A stretch of DNA of 64,000 nt, from contig JAFAWQ010000003.1 in assembly GCA_019241645.1 (NCBI GenBank), forward strand, positions 124,001 through 188,000, in the 5' to 3' direction. Within the stretch, counting starts at the first letter, position 1, and each line of letters starts with the position of its first letter. The DNA comes from Alphaproteobacteria bacterium. GTDB taxonomy: Bacteria > Pseudomonadota > Alphaproteobacteria > Micropepsales > Micropepsaceae. A program made the translations under genes and the position numbers. The notes under the pieces were generated by a model. The model worked only from the letters and a program-made list of their open reading frames with translations, was not told the DNA's origin and did no database searches. This document shows, piece by piece, positions 43,301 to 51,996 of this stretch.

Positions 43301-43486
43301 AGAGATGGGCCCTCCGTGGGGACACCGTCCCAGCCGGGATTCGGAAGCACGCTGATCCGGAAGGGACTGCCGGGCGCCGCCGTGCAACATGAACTGTTGT
43401 CCGAAGGCGTGCGATGCACGGTCGATGTGCCGCTCCGCGACCGGCCGGCTCAGGACTTCAAGGGCGTCGCGGCCGCGTCAGCGTGA
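40319..43486 (+). CDS. CheB-CheR-PAS-HWE histidine kinase fusion
   Basis: This 1,055-residue cytosolic signalling protein begins at ATG 40319. Residues 18-200 are a CheB methylesterase domain (GIGASAGGVKAL with the Ser, HLDPESRSEL with the His, ILTGAGSDGAVG with the Asp). Residues about 225-480 are a CheR methyltransferase (FTHYKRSTVLRRI, WVAGCATGEEAYSIA, CRNLLIYL). A PAS-like region, a long coiled coil with repeated NEEL units (about 650-725) and a second PAS follow. The C-terminus is an HWE kinase with His859 (ELTHRVKNILAVVQGM) and N-box HELATNAIKYGAL. Such fusions link methylation chemistry to a kinase; the trigger is unknown. No receiver is attached. Confidence 0.92.
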   Translation: MSEDARLPQNGSGDEAQPQTIIVGIGASAGGVKALSNFVEALPERVGAAFVVIAHLDPESRSELAQILASRTKLPVNQVTGTSALKADCVYVIPPDRQLRISDEEISAIPFEEPRGRRMPIDFFFRSLAEQHGDGFAVILTGAGSDGAVGVKAIKEHGGIILVQDPEEAEYPSMPRAAIATEAADVVLPIRQLATRLVELVATKRQNLSLAKPAGEDDALRRILAHLRVRTGHDFTHYKRSTVLRRIARRMQVSRKETFDEYFAHLRESGDEAQLLLADLLISVTTFFRDAQAFDSLARNVVPNLFANKDSTGLIRVWVAGCATGEEAYSIAILLLEEAARQELRPEIQIFATDMDSRALNIAREGRYPAAIEADVSEERLRRFFHRDGDDYRVKRELRDLVLFANHSLLKDPPFSRIDLISCRNLLIYLNRDLQQQVLMTLNYALNRDGYLFLGTSESAEHPDHLFRSVDREARVYQTAGRSDKPPLLPRLLGMTPLGSRLPELPSAVPSGRVSRGQHREALEGSAPPSVLVDNNYRVLHLSENAGRYLSPPGGAFTADVTELVREEIRFDLRSALSRAFEHGEPTLSPALMVKFNGAAHRLYFQVKPLPPDAANQATGRALIFFIEGGSVTSGSSVDIPEETRVVAGDTIQRLQQELEVAHGRLRTMREESEAANEELRAANEELQSINEEYRSTAEELETSKEELQSINEELQTVNSELKLKLDTVSRANSDLQNLMAATDFGTLFLDSGLRIKRFTPRTTELFNITQSDVGRPITDFTHQLDYENLAADARAVLRELMPVEREVKSRNDGWYLVRFRPYRTVDDKIDGVVATFIDITQRKLWEARLRLLLGELTHRVKNILAVVQGMIHQTWRTSADAKDFVQRFDGRIMSLSASHRLLVESEWSGADLRKLVQAEMDAYVSGPERVRIRGESINLPADLATPFGLVVHELATNAIKYGALSDENGVVEIDWNVDRGDSAGARLRFRWQERDGPSVGTPSQPGFGSTLIRKGLPGAAVQHELLSEGVRCTVDVPLRDRPAQDFKGVAAASA

Positions 43487-43491
43487 AACGC

Positions 43492-44463
43492 CTATTCGGC
43501 CGGCGACATGGCTTCCGGCCGCCGCCATTCGGCTTCTGTCATCTGCCGGATCGCCGCCTCGCGGCTTTTCGCTTCATCGGCGGCCTGGCGCCATTCGGCT
43601 TCGGCAGCTCCATTGCCGCGGCCGCCATGCTTGTTGGCGATATCGTTGCACAATTCGACCCGCTCATTCAGCATGCGAAGAACGGCTGACAGGTCATATT
43701 CCAGAATTTCGAGCTGTGCCGCCGCCAGAACCTGGGCCGTCATCACGTGCCCGATGTGGCAGCGGAATTGCGTCAGCTTTCCCAGAACCTCCTCGCGCAT
43801 GGCGCCGCCGCATTCCGGGCAGGTTTGCGCGATCGGGTGTTGCATTTCTTGATTTGAATGCGCCATCGCACTCACTCCAGTTTCGTGGGTAGCTCTTTGG
43901 ATTGAAGGCTCGCGCGCCAACCGCGTAAGCAGGCCCGGAAGCTCGCGCAGCGGAACGCAAAAATCGACGTCCACGTTCTCGGCCGCGCTTTGCGGCATGG
44001 AACGTGCCTCTGCATCGGCCGGATCCTGGACAATGGCGATGCCGCCGCGCCGCTTGATTTCATAGAGGCCGGCCGTCCCATCGTTCAGCCCTCCGGTGAG
44101 AATGACGCCAATGGCATCCTGGCGATGGCTTTCTGCCAGGCTGCGAAACAACGGATCTATTGCAGGCCGCGTCCAGTTTTCCCGTGGCCCCCGCGTAAGC
44201 TCCAAGGCGCCGTCGTTCACAAGGAGATGGTGATCGGCCGGCGCAACGTAGATGTGGCCCGGCTCGATCCTTTCTCCATCCCGGGCATGGCTGGCGGGCA
44301 GAATTCCCAGGTCGTTCAGAAGCACAGGAAGGATGCTGGGCCCGGCGCCGATATGCATGACCACCAGAATGGGAGCCGGAAAACCCTTATCCAGCCCGGA
44401 GACAAGCGCGTGAAGAGCCTCAACTCCCCCCTGCGAGGCACCGATTGCCACAATTCGGGCCAT
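43492..44463 (-). CDS. CheB-type methylesterase with C-terminal zinc ribbon
   Basis: This is a 323-residue protein. Residues 1-190 are a stand-alone CheB catalytic domain: IVAIGASQGGVEAL (Ser), VVMHIGAG (His), ILTGGLNDGTAGL (Asp). No receiver precedes it, so it is not controlled like classical CheB. Residues about 205-245 form a zinc-ribbon-like unit (CPECGG...FRCHIGH), and a helical tail follows. It ends five bases from the end of the CheB-CheR kinase on the opposite strand. The pair may act on the same target. Confidence 0.88.
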   Translation of the reverse strand: MARIVAIGASQGGVEALHALVSGLDKGFPAPILVVMHIGAGPSILPVLLNDLGILPASHARDGERIEPGHIYVAPADHHLLVNDGALELTRGPRENWTRPAIDPLFRSLAESHRQDAIGVILTGGLNDGTAGLYEIKRRGGIAIVQDPADAEARSMPQSAAENVDVDFCVPLRELPGLLTRLAREPSIQRATHETGVSAMAHSNQEMQHPIAQTCPECGGAMREEVLGKLTQFRCHIGHVMTAQVLAAAQLEILEYDLSAVLRMLNERVELCNDIANKHGGRGNGAAEAEWRQAADEAKSREAAIRQMTEAEWRRPEAMSPAE

Positions 44464-44546
44464 ATAAAGCGTTCTCCGTCCCCCACGTAACGCGCTAAAC
44501 GATAATTTGGCTGCCGGGCGGCCGCATCAGCCCTGCATCCACGCGA

Positions 44547-46064
44547 CTATTGTGTATGCGACAGCCGGCGGTAGCTGAGCGCTTCGGCGATATGCGCGCG
44601 CTGCACCGATTGCGCACCGGCGAGATCGGCAATCGTACGAGCCACCCGCAGCACCCGATGATATCCGCGCGCCGTCAGGCGCATGGCGTCTGCCGCATCC
44701 GTGAGCAACTTCTTGCCGGCGGTATCGGGTGCCGCGGCCGTGTCGAGCATTTCGCCTTCGGCTTCCGCATTGGTGCGGATGCCCGAGCCGTTGTAGCGCT
44801 CGCGCTGCACATTGCGTGCGTTCGCGACGCGCTCCGCCACGGCCGCGGTGCCTTCCGCCGGCGGCGGCAAGGAAAGATCCTGCGCCGACACGCTGTTCAC
44901 TTCCACATGGATGTCGATGCGATCGAGCAGCGGACCGGATAGCCGCGCCTGATAATCGCCGCCGCATTTCGGCGCGCGGCCGCAAGCCTGCGCGGGCTCC
45001 GAGAGATAACCGCAGCGACAGGGATTCATCGCCGCCACCAGCTGGAAGCGCGCGGGATAACGCACATGCGCATTGGCGCGCGCCACAACCGATTCCCCGG
45101 TCTCCATGGGTTGCCGCAAGGAATCCAATACACCGCGCTGAAACTCCGGCAGCTCGTCGAGAAATAAAACGCCGAGATGGGCCAGCGACACCTCGCCCGG
45201 CTTTACCCGCAAGCCGCCACCGACCAGCGACGCCATCGAGGCGGAGTGATGCGGATTGCGGAACGGGCGGCGGCGAGAGATCGCACCGTCGCGCAGTTCG
45301 CCGGCCAGCGATTGCACCATGGAAATCTCCAGCGCCTCGCGCGCATCGAGCGGCGGCAGCAATCCCGGCAATCGCGAAGCCAGCATCGATTTGCCGGCTC
45401 CCGGCGGACCGATCATCAGCATGTTGTGGCCACCGGCGGCGGCGATCTCCAGCGCGCGCTTCGCCGTTTCCTGTCCTTTCACATCGCGCAGATCGGCGAT
45501 TGCGCCTTTTTCCTCAGCGAGCTTGGCGGCGGGCGGGTTGAGCACCTGCACGCCCTTCATGTGATTGACGATGGCGATCAGCGATGGCGCGGCGATGATC
45601 TCGATGCCGCCGGCCCACGCTGCTTCCGGCCCGCAGGCAGCCGGGCAAATGAGGCCGCGGCCCGCTTCGGAAGCCGCCAGTGCTGCGGGCAACACACCGG
45701 CCACCGGCGTGATCTGCGCGTCGAGCGAAAGTTCGCCCATCGCGGTGTAGTGCGCCAGTTCGCTGGCTGGCAAGACGCCCATCGCGGCCAGCAATCCGAG
45801 TGCGATCGGCAGATCGTAATGGCTGCCTTCCTTGGGCAGGTCGGCAGGTGCGAGATTGATGGTGATCTTCTGGTGCGGCAGGGCAAGGCCGATTGCCGAG
45901 AGCGCCGCCCGCACGCGTTCGCGGCTTTCCGCCACTGCCTTGTCCGCCAGGCCCACGATGCTGAAGGGGTTGTTGATGCTTGTGTTGCTGGCGACGTGCA
46001 CCTGCACGTCGACCTCGCGGGCTTCGATGCCCTGAAACGCGACCGTGTAAACGTGCGCGACCAT
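44547..46064 (-). CDS. YifB/ComM-family Mg-chelatase-like ATPase
   Basis: This 505-residue AAA+ protein has an N-terminal Lon-protease-like fold (QVHVASNTSINNPFSIVGLADKAVAESRERV, INLAPADLPKEG), Walker A MIGPPGAGKSML, Walker B GVLFLDELPEF, sensor AAMNPCRCGY with C-x-C for zinc, and RLSGPLLDRIDIHVEV. ComM promotes branch migration during natural transformation; homologues occur in non-competent species too. The start at 46064 follows GGGGGAAGG. It is a single gene, with a short gap to the CheB gene. Confidence 0.93.
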   Translation of the reverse strand: MVAHVYTVAFQGIEAREVDVQVHVASNTSINNPFSIVGLADKAVAESRERVRAALSAIGLALPHQKITINLAPADLPKEGSHYDLPIALGLLAAMGVLPASELAHYTAMGELSLDAQITPVAGVLPAALAASEAGRGLICPAACGPEAAWAGGIEIIAAPSLIAIVNHMKGVQVLNPPAAKLAEEKGAIADLRDVKGQETAKRALEIAAAGGHNMLMIGPPGAGKSMLASRLPGLLPPLDAREALEISMVQSLAGELRDGAISRRRPFRNPHHSASMASLVGGGLRVKPGEVSLAHLGVLFLDELPEFQRGVLDSLRQPMETGESVVARANAHVRYPARFQLVAAMNPCRCGYLSEPAQACGRAPKCGGDYQARLSGPLLDRIDIHVEVNSVSAQDLSLPPPAEGTAAVAERVANARNVQRERYNGSGIRTNAEAEGEMLDTAAAPDTAGKKLLTDAADAMRLTARGYHRVLRVARTIADLAGAQSVQRAHIAEALSYRRLSHTQ

Positions 46065-46180
46065 CCTTCCCCCGTAACGTCGCATCTAAGCCGTACGGGG
46101 CGCAGGCAGGCAATCTCATCGGTCACGCTTTGTCGCAAGTCGCGTCGCAAAGTTTCGCGCCGGCCGATCGTCGGGAGAAT

Positions 46181-46582
46181 TCAGAGAAATATCGCCGCCG
46201 CGATGCCGGCGATGAGGAAGCGCACGAGATAGCCGGCACAATGGGCGCCGACGATCGCCCAGTCCAGTTTCATGAAGAAGCCATTGGTGATCATGAGAAC
46301 CAGCGGACCCGCCAGCCAGGCGAAGAACGCCACTTCCAGCGCCGGCGACAACGTTGTCGCGTCCGCCAGAACGCAGAGCGCCACCACGGCTGCCGCCGAC
46401 ACAAACCCGAGCGCCGCGGAATAGACGACCGCCGTTCGGTCTTGCCCGCCGACAATGCCGTCGCGCCAGACTTCCGGGTAGCGCATGTAGCGGTCGTGAA
46501 ACAGTACACCCATGAACAGCCAGTCGCTGAACGTACCCGCAATCCCCGCCAGCAAAACCGCCAGAACCACCATGCCCGACAT
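46181..46582 (-). CDS. DUF1761-like membrane protein
   Basis: This 133-residue protein has four hydrophobic helices. GTFSDWLFMGVLFHDRYM after helix 1 and FLAWLAGPLVLMITNGFF-like helix 3 agree with the DUF1761 family of small membrane proteins of unknown function. It lies 27 bases downstream of the TPR-oxygenase gene on the same strand and may be cotranscribed. A longer frame to 46682 runs into the neighbouring gene and is rejected. Confidence 0.7.
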   Translation of the reverse strand: MSGMVVLAVLLAGIAGTFSDWLFMGVLFHDRYMRYPEVWRDGIVGGQDRTAVVYSAALGFVSAAAVVALCVLADATTLSPALEVAFFAWLAGPLVLMITNGFFMKLDWAIVGAHCAGYLVRFLIAGIAAAIFL

Positions 46583-46609
46583 GACGTCCTCCCCGCTTTG
46601 TGAGGCAGT

Positions 46610-48466
46610 CTACTTCGGCACCACGTCGAAGGCGATGGTGGTGCGCGCGTTGGGCGAATGGAACGGCACGGTGCCGTGCCACATATACGAGGGGAAAAGC
46701 ACCAGGGTGCCTGGTACAGGCTTCACCGCACGGCGCACGGGATCCTTAAACTTTGGCTCGAAGGCTGGTTCGCCAAACTTGATCCAGCCCTGTTTTTCGG
46801 CCATGTCCTCCGCCGCTTCCGGCACGGCAATGTAATACGCCGAGCTGATCCAGCCCTGCGGATGCACATGGTTGGTGTGAAAACCGCAATCGTGGAGCCG
46901 CGATGACCATGAACCGGCATAGCGGAAATCCGGCTGACGGCGGCGCAGCAACGGATGATCGGTGTTGTCTTCCATGCGCGCGATATAGGACGCTACCGCT
47001 TTGTCGATCTGTGCGCGGAGCTGCTCGACTGGCGCGTGGCCCACGCCGAAGATGTTGTCCAGCGTCTGAGTGCCGCCGCGAAGGGTCTGGTCGATGAACT
47101 CACGCCGGTCGAGATGCAGCCGGTCAAGATAGATATTGAGATCGCGGTTGAAGCTTTCCTTATCGGCATAGCCGTCTGGCGGATCGATCTCGAACACCTG
47201 TACGAAGCGCTCGTAATCGTTCAGCCATTCCTCGCGCGCATCATCGAGGCTGCGCAGCGCCAGGCCCCACATGGCCAGCCCATGCTGATTGTCTGGCGCG
47301 ATGGCGATTGCGCGCTCAGCGGCGGAAAGGCCCCTGCCGGGATCGCCCGCGCGGATCAGCGTCTCGGCGAAATTCGTCCAGCAATTGGCGTTTTCCGGTT
47401 CGATGCGGACAGCGGTTTCATGCTTTTGAATGGCACCATCGAAATCTCCCATGCGGGCGAGCACAAGCGCCAGTGCGTCGTGCGGAGTGACGTTCTCAGG
47501 CAGAAGGACTGCCGCGCGCTCAAATTGCTCGCGCGCCGCCTCCAAATCGCCGCGCTGGAAAAGGAATTTTCCCTTCTGCAGCGGCAACTGGCCGATTTCG
47601 GGATAGAGAAAGGCCGCGTCGTCGAACGAGCGCAGGAATTCCTCATTGCGGCCCAGCCGGTACAGCAGCTGGTTGAGGTCATGGTGCGCCAGCATGTTGA
47701 GCGGATTGCGCGCCAGCGTGCTCTGGTAAGCCTCAACGGCTTCCTCCAGCCGCCCCAGATACTGCAGCGCGTCTCCGCGATTGTAATCTGCCAGTACCAT
47801 GTCGGACGCGAGTTCCCGCGCCTTGTCGAATTGTTGCAGCGCTTCGCTGTAGCGGCGTTGCAGTTTGAGCGACATCCCGAGGTTGAAACTGAGCGCCGCG
47901 GTCTGGCGCGGGTCGCGGCTGCTTTGGACAATGGCGGGACGCAACAGGGCCTCGGCTTCCTTCGGCCGATTGAGATCGTTCAGCACCGCCGCAAGGGATT
48001 GCTTCAGCATCAGCCAGTTGGGCTGAATTCGCAAAGCGCTGCGCAACGCTTTCTCCGCATCTTCGAACTGTCTCAGCGACTGCAGCGACAGACCAAGCCC
48101 GAGAAGCGCATCGACGTAGTTGGGCTTCAGGCGGATGGCCTCGCGAAAGCAGTTCGCGGCGTCTTCCTCACGTCCCAGATTGCGCAGGAGATTGCCGAGA
48201 TTGTTGTGGACCTGGGGCAGGTTTGGGTTTGCCGCAATCGAGCGGCGGTAGAAGGCCTCCGCCTCTTCGGTGCGGTTCTGCGCGCGACGCAATATCCCCA
48301 TAAGCTGCAGGGCATCGGCCTCTTCGGCGCGCTCAGCCAGCACGTCATCGAGAGCGGCTTCCGCCGCAACGAGTTCGCCGCGATTGAGCAGATCGAGTGC
48401 CTGCTGCAGTCGAACGCGGATTTGCGTGTCCGGCGGCGCGGACGTTTGCTCAACAATATCGCTCAT
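46610..48466 (-). CDS. TPR protein with 2-oxoglutarate/Fe(II) oxygenase-like domain
   Basis: In this 618-residue protein, residues 15-400 are about ten tetratricopeptide repeats (for example FYRRSIAANPNLPQVHNNLGNLL, CFREAIRLKPNYVDALLGLG). Residues about 430-618 match the putative 2OG-Fe(II) oxygenase family: a CGFHTNHVHPQGWISSAYYI stretch with the His-x-His, and later TLVLFPSYMWHGTVPF with the second metal His and an Arg in NARTTI. It probably hydroxylates a protein or peptide brought by the TPRs, but the substrate is unknown. It begins downstream of the Rieske gene on the opposite side of a 42-base gap, same strand. Confidence 0.88.
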   Translation of the reverse strand: MSDIVEQTSAPPDTQIRVRLQQALDLLNRGELVAAEAALDDVLAERAEEADALQLMGILRRAQNRTEEAEAFYRRSIAANPNLPQVHNNLGNLLRNLGREEDAANCFREAIRLKPNYVDALLGLGLSLQSLRQFEDAEKALRSALRIQPNWLMLKQSLAAVLNDLNRPKEAEALLRPAIVQSSRDPRQTAALSFNLGMSLKLQRRYSEALQQFDKARELASDMVLADYNRGDALQYLGRLEEAVEAYQSTLARNPLNMLAHHDLNQLLYRLGRNEEFLRSFDDAAFLYPEIGQLPLQKGKFLFQRGDLEAAREQFERAAVLLPENVTPHDALALVLARMGDFDGAIQKHETAVRIEPENANCWTNFAETLIRAGDPGRGLSAAERAIAIAPDNQHGLAMWGLALRSLDDAREEWLNDYERFVQVFEIDPPDGYADKESFNRDLNIYLDRLHLDRREFIDQTLRGGTQTLDNIFGVGHAPVEQLRAQIDKAVASYIARMEDNTDHPLLRRRQPDFRYAGSWSSRLHDCGFHTNHVHPQGWISSAYYIAVPEAAEDMAEKQGWIKFGEPAFEPKFKDPVRRAVKPVPGTLVLFPSYMWHGTVPFHSPNARTTIAFDVVPK

Positions 48467-48508
48467 GCGGCGAGCTTATCGCGGATCGGCCACGGCGGCG
48501 CAAACCAT

Positions 48509-49522
48509 TCAGCCGATGGCGCGCAAGACCTGTTTTTGGAACCAGGCGACGCCCTGTTCGTGCTTGGGCGAAAGGCGGCCCGACTGATAAATGCCCGCAT
48601 CCAGGTTGCGCTGCACGGCCTCGCAGATATCGAGGTCTTCCTTGGTCGTCACCAGCGAGGCGGCGATCTGCCTTTCGATTTCCGCTTCGTCGGCATCCTC
48701 GGTGAACAGGAAAAGGTAATCGAGCCGCGTGCGATCCACGGAGAGGGGCCAGATCCGCTCCATCAGGATGCCATCGGCGTACACGTTGATGCCGAGGCAC
48801 GGCCATGTCCACGCCCACAAGCCAGCGATCGGCGCATCGTTCTTCGGCGTGGCGCGATAGAACTGCGCGGGCGGCTCGACCTCGACGCCGTAATCCGCCG
48901 CGATGGTGGAGTTCAGCATCGGGTGCAGCACCGGGATGTGGTAGCCTTCGAGATAGTTCTCGACATAGGCCTTCCAGTTGCAGCGCATTTCATGGCCGGA
49001 GGCGCGCGCGTTCTGGAATCGCTCCGCCGCGATATGCCGCATGCGATTTTCCAGCGGCGCAATCGCGGATTCGAGTGGCGCTGAGTCTGTGTCCATGTTC
49101 ACGAACACGAAGCCACGCCAGATTTCGCATTTCAGCGGAAACAGCGCGAACTGGCGGGGATCGAATCCTTCCGCTGGGCCGAAATCGCGCGCGCTGGCGA
49201 GCCGTCCGTCCAGCGCATACTTCCAGGCATGGTAGCGGCAGACGAATGCGCCGGCGCAATGGCCCGTGCCGTCCTCCACCAGCGGTCCGGCGCGATGGCG
49301 GCAGACATTGTGGAATGCGCGCACCGTCCCGTCCTCGCCCCGCACCGCGACAATCGGATAGCCGGCAAAATTGGTGGCGAGATAGTCGCCCGGCCGTGGC
49401 AACTGGCTTTCGTGCGCCAATAACTGCCAGGTGCGCGCGAAAATCTCGCGGCGTTCGGTCTCGTAGACCGAAGCGTCCCGGTAGAGACTGGCGGGAAGGG
49501 TTTCGACGGCCGGCTGGCGCAT
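48509..49522 (-). CDS. Rieske non-haem iron oxygenase, alpha subunit type
   Basis: This is 337 residues from the ATG at 49522; longer frames add shadow-like sequence. The Rieske 2Fe-2S site is C-R-H...C-R-Y-H (near 88-112), preceded by the typical VRGEDGTVRAFHNVCRHR context. The catalytic domain has NWKAYVENYLEGYHIPVLHP with the His-x4-His and Asp/Glu bridge. Relatives demethylate or hydroxylate small molecules such as glycine betaine, carnitine or aromatic acids. No ferredoxin reductase is adjacent. The substrate cannot be told from the sequence. Confidence 0.9.
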   Translation of the reverse strand: MRQPAVETLPASLYRDASVYETERREIFARTWQLLAHESQLPRPGDYLATNFAGYPIVAVRGEDGTVRAFHNVCRHRAGPLVEDGTGHCAGAFVCRYHAWKYALDGRLASARDFGPAEGFDPRQFALFPLKCEIWRGFVFVNMDTDSAPLESAIAPLENRMRHIAAERFQNARASGHEMRCNWKAYVENYLEGYHIPVLHPMLNSTIAADYGVEVEPPAQFYRATPKNDAPIAGLWAWTWPCLGINVYADGILMERIWPLSVDRTRLDYLFLFTEDADEAEIERQIAASLVTTKEDLDICEAVQRNLDAGIYQSGRLSPKHEQGVAWFQKQVLRAIG

Positions 49523-49642
49523 GATCCGTTCTAGCGCAACGGCCGCTCTTTGCGAAGACCGGCCTTGAACTCCCCTTGGCGGCGGCCCCATGTTGCGCCA
49601 TTGGCGCCCGGCTGGTTACCGATGGCGAACAGGGTGACATTG

Positions 49643-50206
49643 ATGGCGATAAGACAGCTCTCGCTCCTCTTGCTGACGGCATTATTTGCCGCAGCCCCCG
49701 CCACGGCGCAGACCGGCAGCGATTCATTCCGCGATCGGGACGACGGCGCGAAGGCACATGTCTCCGGCTTTGTCTGCCCGCATCGCATCGGCGACTTCGA
49801 GCGCGATGCCGTTGGCGAGTACGATCTGGAAAAGAACCAGGATTTCTGTGCCTATGCGGCCCGCGACGCCGTCTATGGCACGATTACCCTGGCTCCCCTC
49901 AGCGGCGGGTTCGATCCGAAAGCAGCGTTCGCGGATGAGTTCCGCGGGCAGGAATCGACCGGCGGCAAGCGGCTCTCCGAATTCACCGTTCACTTGAACG
50001 GTTCGCCGTTGCCCATCTACACGCGAACCTATCGCACGGCGCAGGCCGAAGCGCTGGAGTATCGCATCGTGTTCGCGGGCGCGGCGGTGCGGAACTGGGT
50101 GGTGCAGGCGACCGTCGAGTACGCGGACCCGCGCGACACGCAGACGGAAGCGGAATTCCTGCGCGCCGTATTTGCGGCGGCCGAGCGTCAGATCGGGAGC
50201 CGCTGA
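49643..50206 (+). CDS. exported protein of unknown function
   Basis: This is 187 residues from the ATG at 49643, with AGGGTGA eight bases before it. Signal MAIRQLSLLLLTALFAAAPATA is cleaved near 22. The mature part has VSGFVCPHRIGDFERDAVGEYDLEKNQDFCAYAA with two Cys, and later mixed strands (YRTAQAEALEYRIVFAG, NWVVQATVEY). Similar small exported proteins exist in alphaproteobacteria but I know no function. It precedes the sulfotransferase gene by 37 bases. Confidence 0.72.
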   Translation: MAIRQLSLLLLTALFAAAPATAQTGSDSFRDRDDGAKAHVSGFVCPHRIGDFERDAVGEYDLEKNQDFCAYAARDAVYGTITLAPLSGGFDPKAAFADEFRGQESTGGKRLSEFTVHLNGSPLPIYTRTYRTAQAEALEYRIVFAGAAVRNWVVQATVEYADPRDTQTEAEFLRAVFAAAERQIGSR

Positions 50207-50243
50207 TGACCGGCGCCGAAGCGAAGCCGTTCCACCTGTCTCG

Positions 50244-51929
50244 ATGAATCCTGGATCGGGCAAGAAGGCTCCTTCCGTAACGGGAAAAGTCATCGCCTTC
50301 GACCGCGCCATGGCTGCCTTGAATCCGGATGTCGCGCGATGGTCTTCGCGCCTGCGCCAGATCGCGCGCATGGTGAAGCAAGGGCAGATTGAGGCGGCGA
50401 TGAAACCGCTGCAGGCGCATCTCGCCAAACACCCGGATGATGTCAACGGCCTCTATCTGGTGGCGGAAATCGCTTGGCGGAAGCAACGCCATGCCGAGGC
50501 CGCCCAACTGTTCGCGCGCTGTGTCGAACTTGAACCGCATTCCGCGGCGGCGCGGTTTCGCGGCGCCAATGCTCTCCTTGAATCGGGCCAGCCGCATGCG
50601 GCGCTGACCGAGGCGGAGGCGTTGCTAGCGCGCGATCCGCAGAACCCGGTGTTCCACGCGCTGAAAGCAATGGCGCTCGAGCTTGCCGGCGATCATGCCA
50701 GCGCGGCATCGGAATGGCGGTCGGTGGTGGAGGGGAATGCGCCGCTGGAATATTCGGTGCGGTACGCCCATACGCTCCGGGCAATTGGACGGCGGGCGGA
50801 TTCGCAGGCCATCTGCCGCGCGGCATTGGCGGATGATCCGTCATTCGGGCCGGCCTGGTGGGCGCTTGCACAGCTCGGCGCGTCTTGCCTAGGCGAGGGC
50901 GACCTTGTGACGATGGAACAACAGGTAGCGCGCGCCGGCCTTGCGCCGGAGAGCCGCGTGCCGCTCCTGTTTGCGCTCGGCAAGGCCTACGGCGATCGCG
51001 CGCTCTATGAAAAATCGTTTGCCGCCTACGCCAAAGGAAATGCGCTGCATCGTTCGCGCGTTCGACACGATCCGGCTGTCCTCACGGCGTATGTGGCGCG
51101 CAACAAGAGCTTGTTCACGGAAGATTTTTTTCGCGCGCGTGATCGCGCGGGATGCGACAGCCGTGCGCCGATCTTCCTCATCGGCATGTTGCGGGCGGGC
51201 TCCACCCTGGTCGAGCAGATTCTTGCCAGCCACTCCCAGATCGAAGGCACGCGCGAATTGTTCAATGTCGCGGCCGTCGTGCAGCAGATGGAGCGCGAAT
51301 TCGGGCCGCGCCTGCAGAGCAAGTATCCCGACCTGCTTGCTGCGCTCGATCCCGCCCAATTCACGACGATGGGGCAACGCTATCTCGAAAGCGTGCAGCC
51401 GTACCGAAGGCTGAAGCAGCCGTTCTTCATCGACAAGATGGGCAATAATTTTTTGCATGTGCCCGCCATTCATCTCATGCTGCCACGCGCGAAGATCGTC
51501 GATGTGCGCCGCCACCCGATGGCGTGCGGATTGTCCAACTTCACGCAGTACTATGCCAATGGACAGAACGAGACGTATCGGCTGAGCGATTTCGGCCAGC
51601 TCTATCGCGACTACGCTGCACTCATGGCGCATTTTGATTGCGTGCTTCCGGGCCGGGTCCATCGCATCCACTACGAACAACTGGTCGCCGATCCGGAAGG
51701 CGAAATACGCCGGCTGCTGGATTACCTCGAATTGCCGTTCGAAGAATCATGCCTCGCGTTCCATGAAAACGCCCGGGCCGTGACCACCGTCAGCTCCGAA
51801 CAGGTGCGCGCGCCGCTATACCGCGAAGCACTGGACCATTGGCGCCATTACGAACCCTGGCTCGGACCTCTCAGAGCCGCTTTTGGTCCCATCACGGACA
51901 CCTATCCCGCGTTGCCCCCGCTGGACTGA
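50244..51929 (+). CDS. TPR-sulfotransferase fusion
   Basis: In this 561-residue protein, residues 25-280 are about six TPR-like helical repeats (KPLQAHLAKHPDDVNGLYLVAEIAW and so on). Residues about 305-540 are a sulfotransferase: the PAPS 5'-phosphosulfate loop PIFLIGMLRAGSTLVEQILASH, the 3'-phosphate region VRRHPMACGLSNF, and a late LPFEESCLAFHENARAVTTVSSEQVRAPLY. Such fusions use PAPS to sulfate proteins, glycans or lipids; the TPR part should choose the target. The ATG at 50244 is the first sensible start. ftsE follows after 67 bases. Confidence 0.9.
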   Translation: MNPGSGKKAPSVTGKVIAFDRAMAALNPDVARWSSRLRQIARMVKQGQIEAAMKPLQAHLAKHPDDVNGLYLVAEIAWRKQRHAEAAQLFARCVELEPHSAAARFRGANALLESGQPHAALTEAEALLARDPQNPVFHALKAMALELAGDHASAASEWRSVVEGNAPLEYSVRYAHTLRAIGRRADSQAICRAALADDPSFGPAWWALAQLGASCLGEGDLVTMEQQVARAGLAPESRVPLLFALGKAYGDRALYEKSFAAYAKGNALHRSRVRHDPAVLTAYVARNKSLFTEDFFRARDRAGCDSRAPIFLIGMLRAGSTLVEQILASHSQIEGTRELFNVAAVVQQMEREFGPRLQSKYPDLLAALDPAQFTTMGQRYLESVQPYRRLKQPFFIDKMGNNFLHVPAIHLMLPRAKIVDVRRHPMACGLSNFTQYYANGQNETYRLSDFGQLYRDYAALMAHFDCVLPGRVHRIHYEQLVADPEGEIRRLLDYLELPFEESCLAFHENARAVTTVSSEQVRAPLYREALDHWRHYEPWLGPLRAAFGPITDTYPALPPLD

Positions 51930-51996
51930 GGTTTCGCAAACGGGCGGCTCGCGCTCGCGTTTTGGCTCTGGCGCGCCAACCTTTATGCTTGCACGC

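Noticed and set aside
46955-49084. 709-codon open frame on the plus strand
   Set aside because: It lies opposite the TPR-oxygenase and Rieske genes, which have clear motifs. Long antisense frames are common in high-GC DNA, and its composition (many Arg, His, Gln) is that of a shadow.
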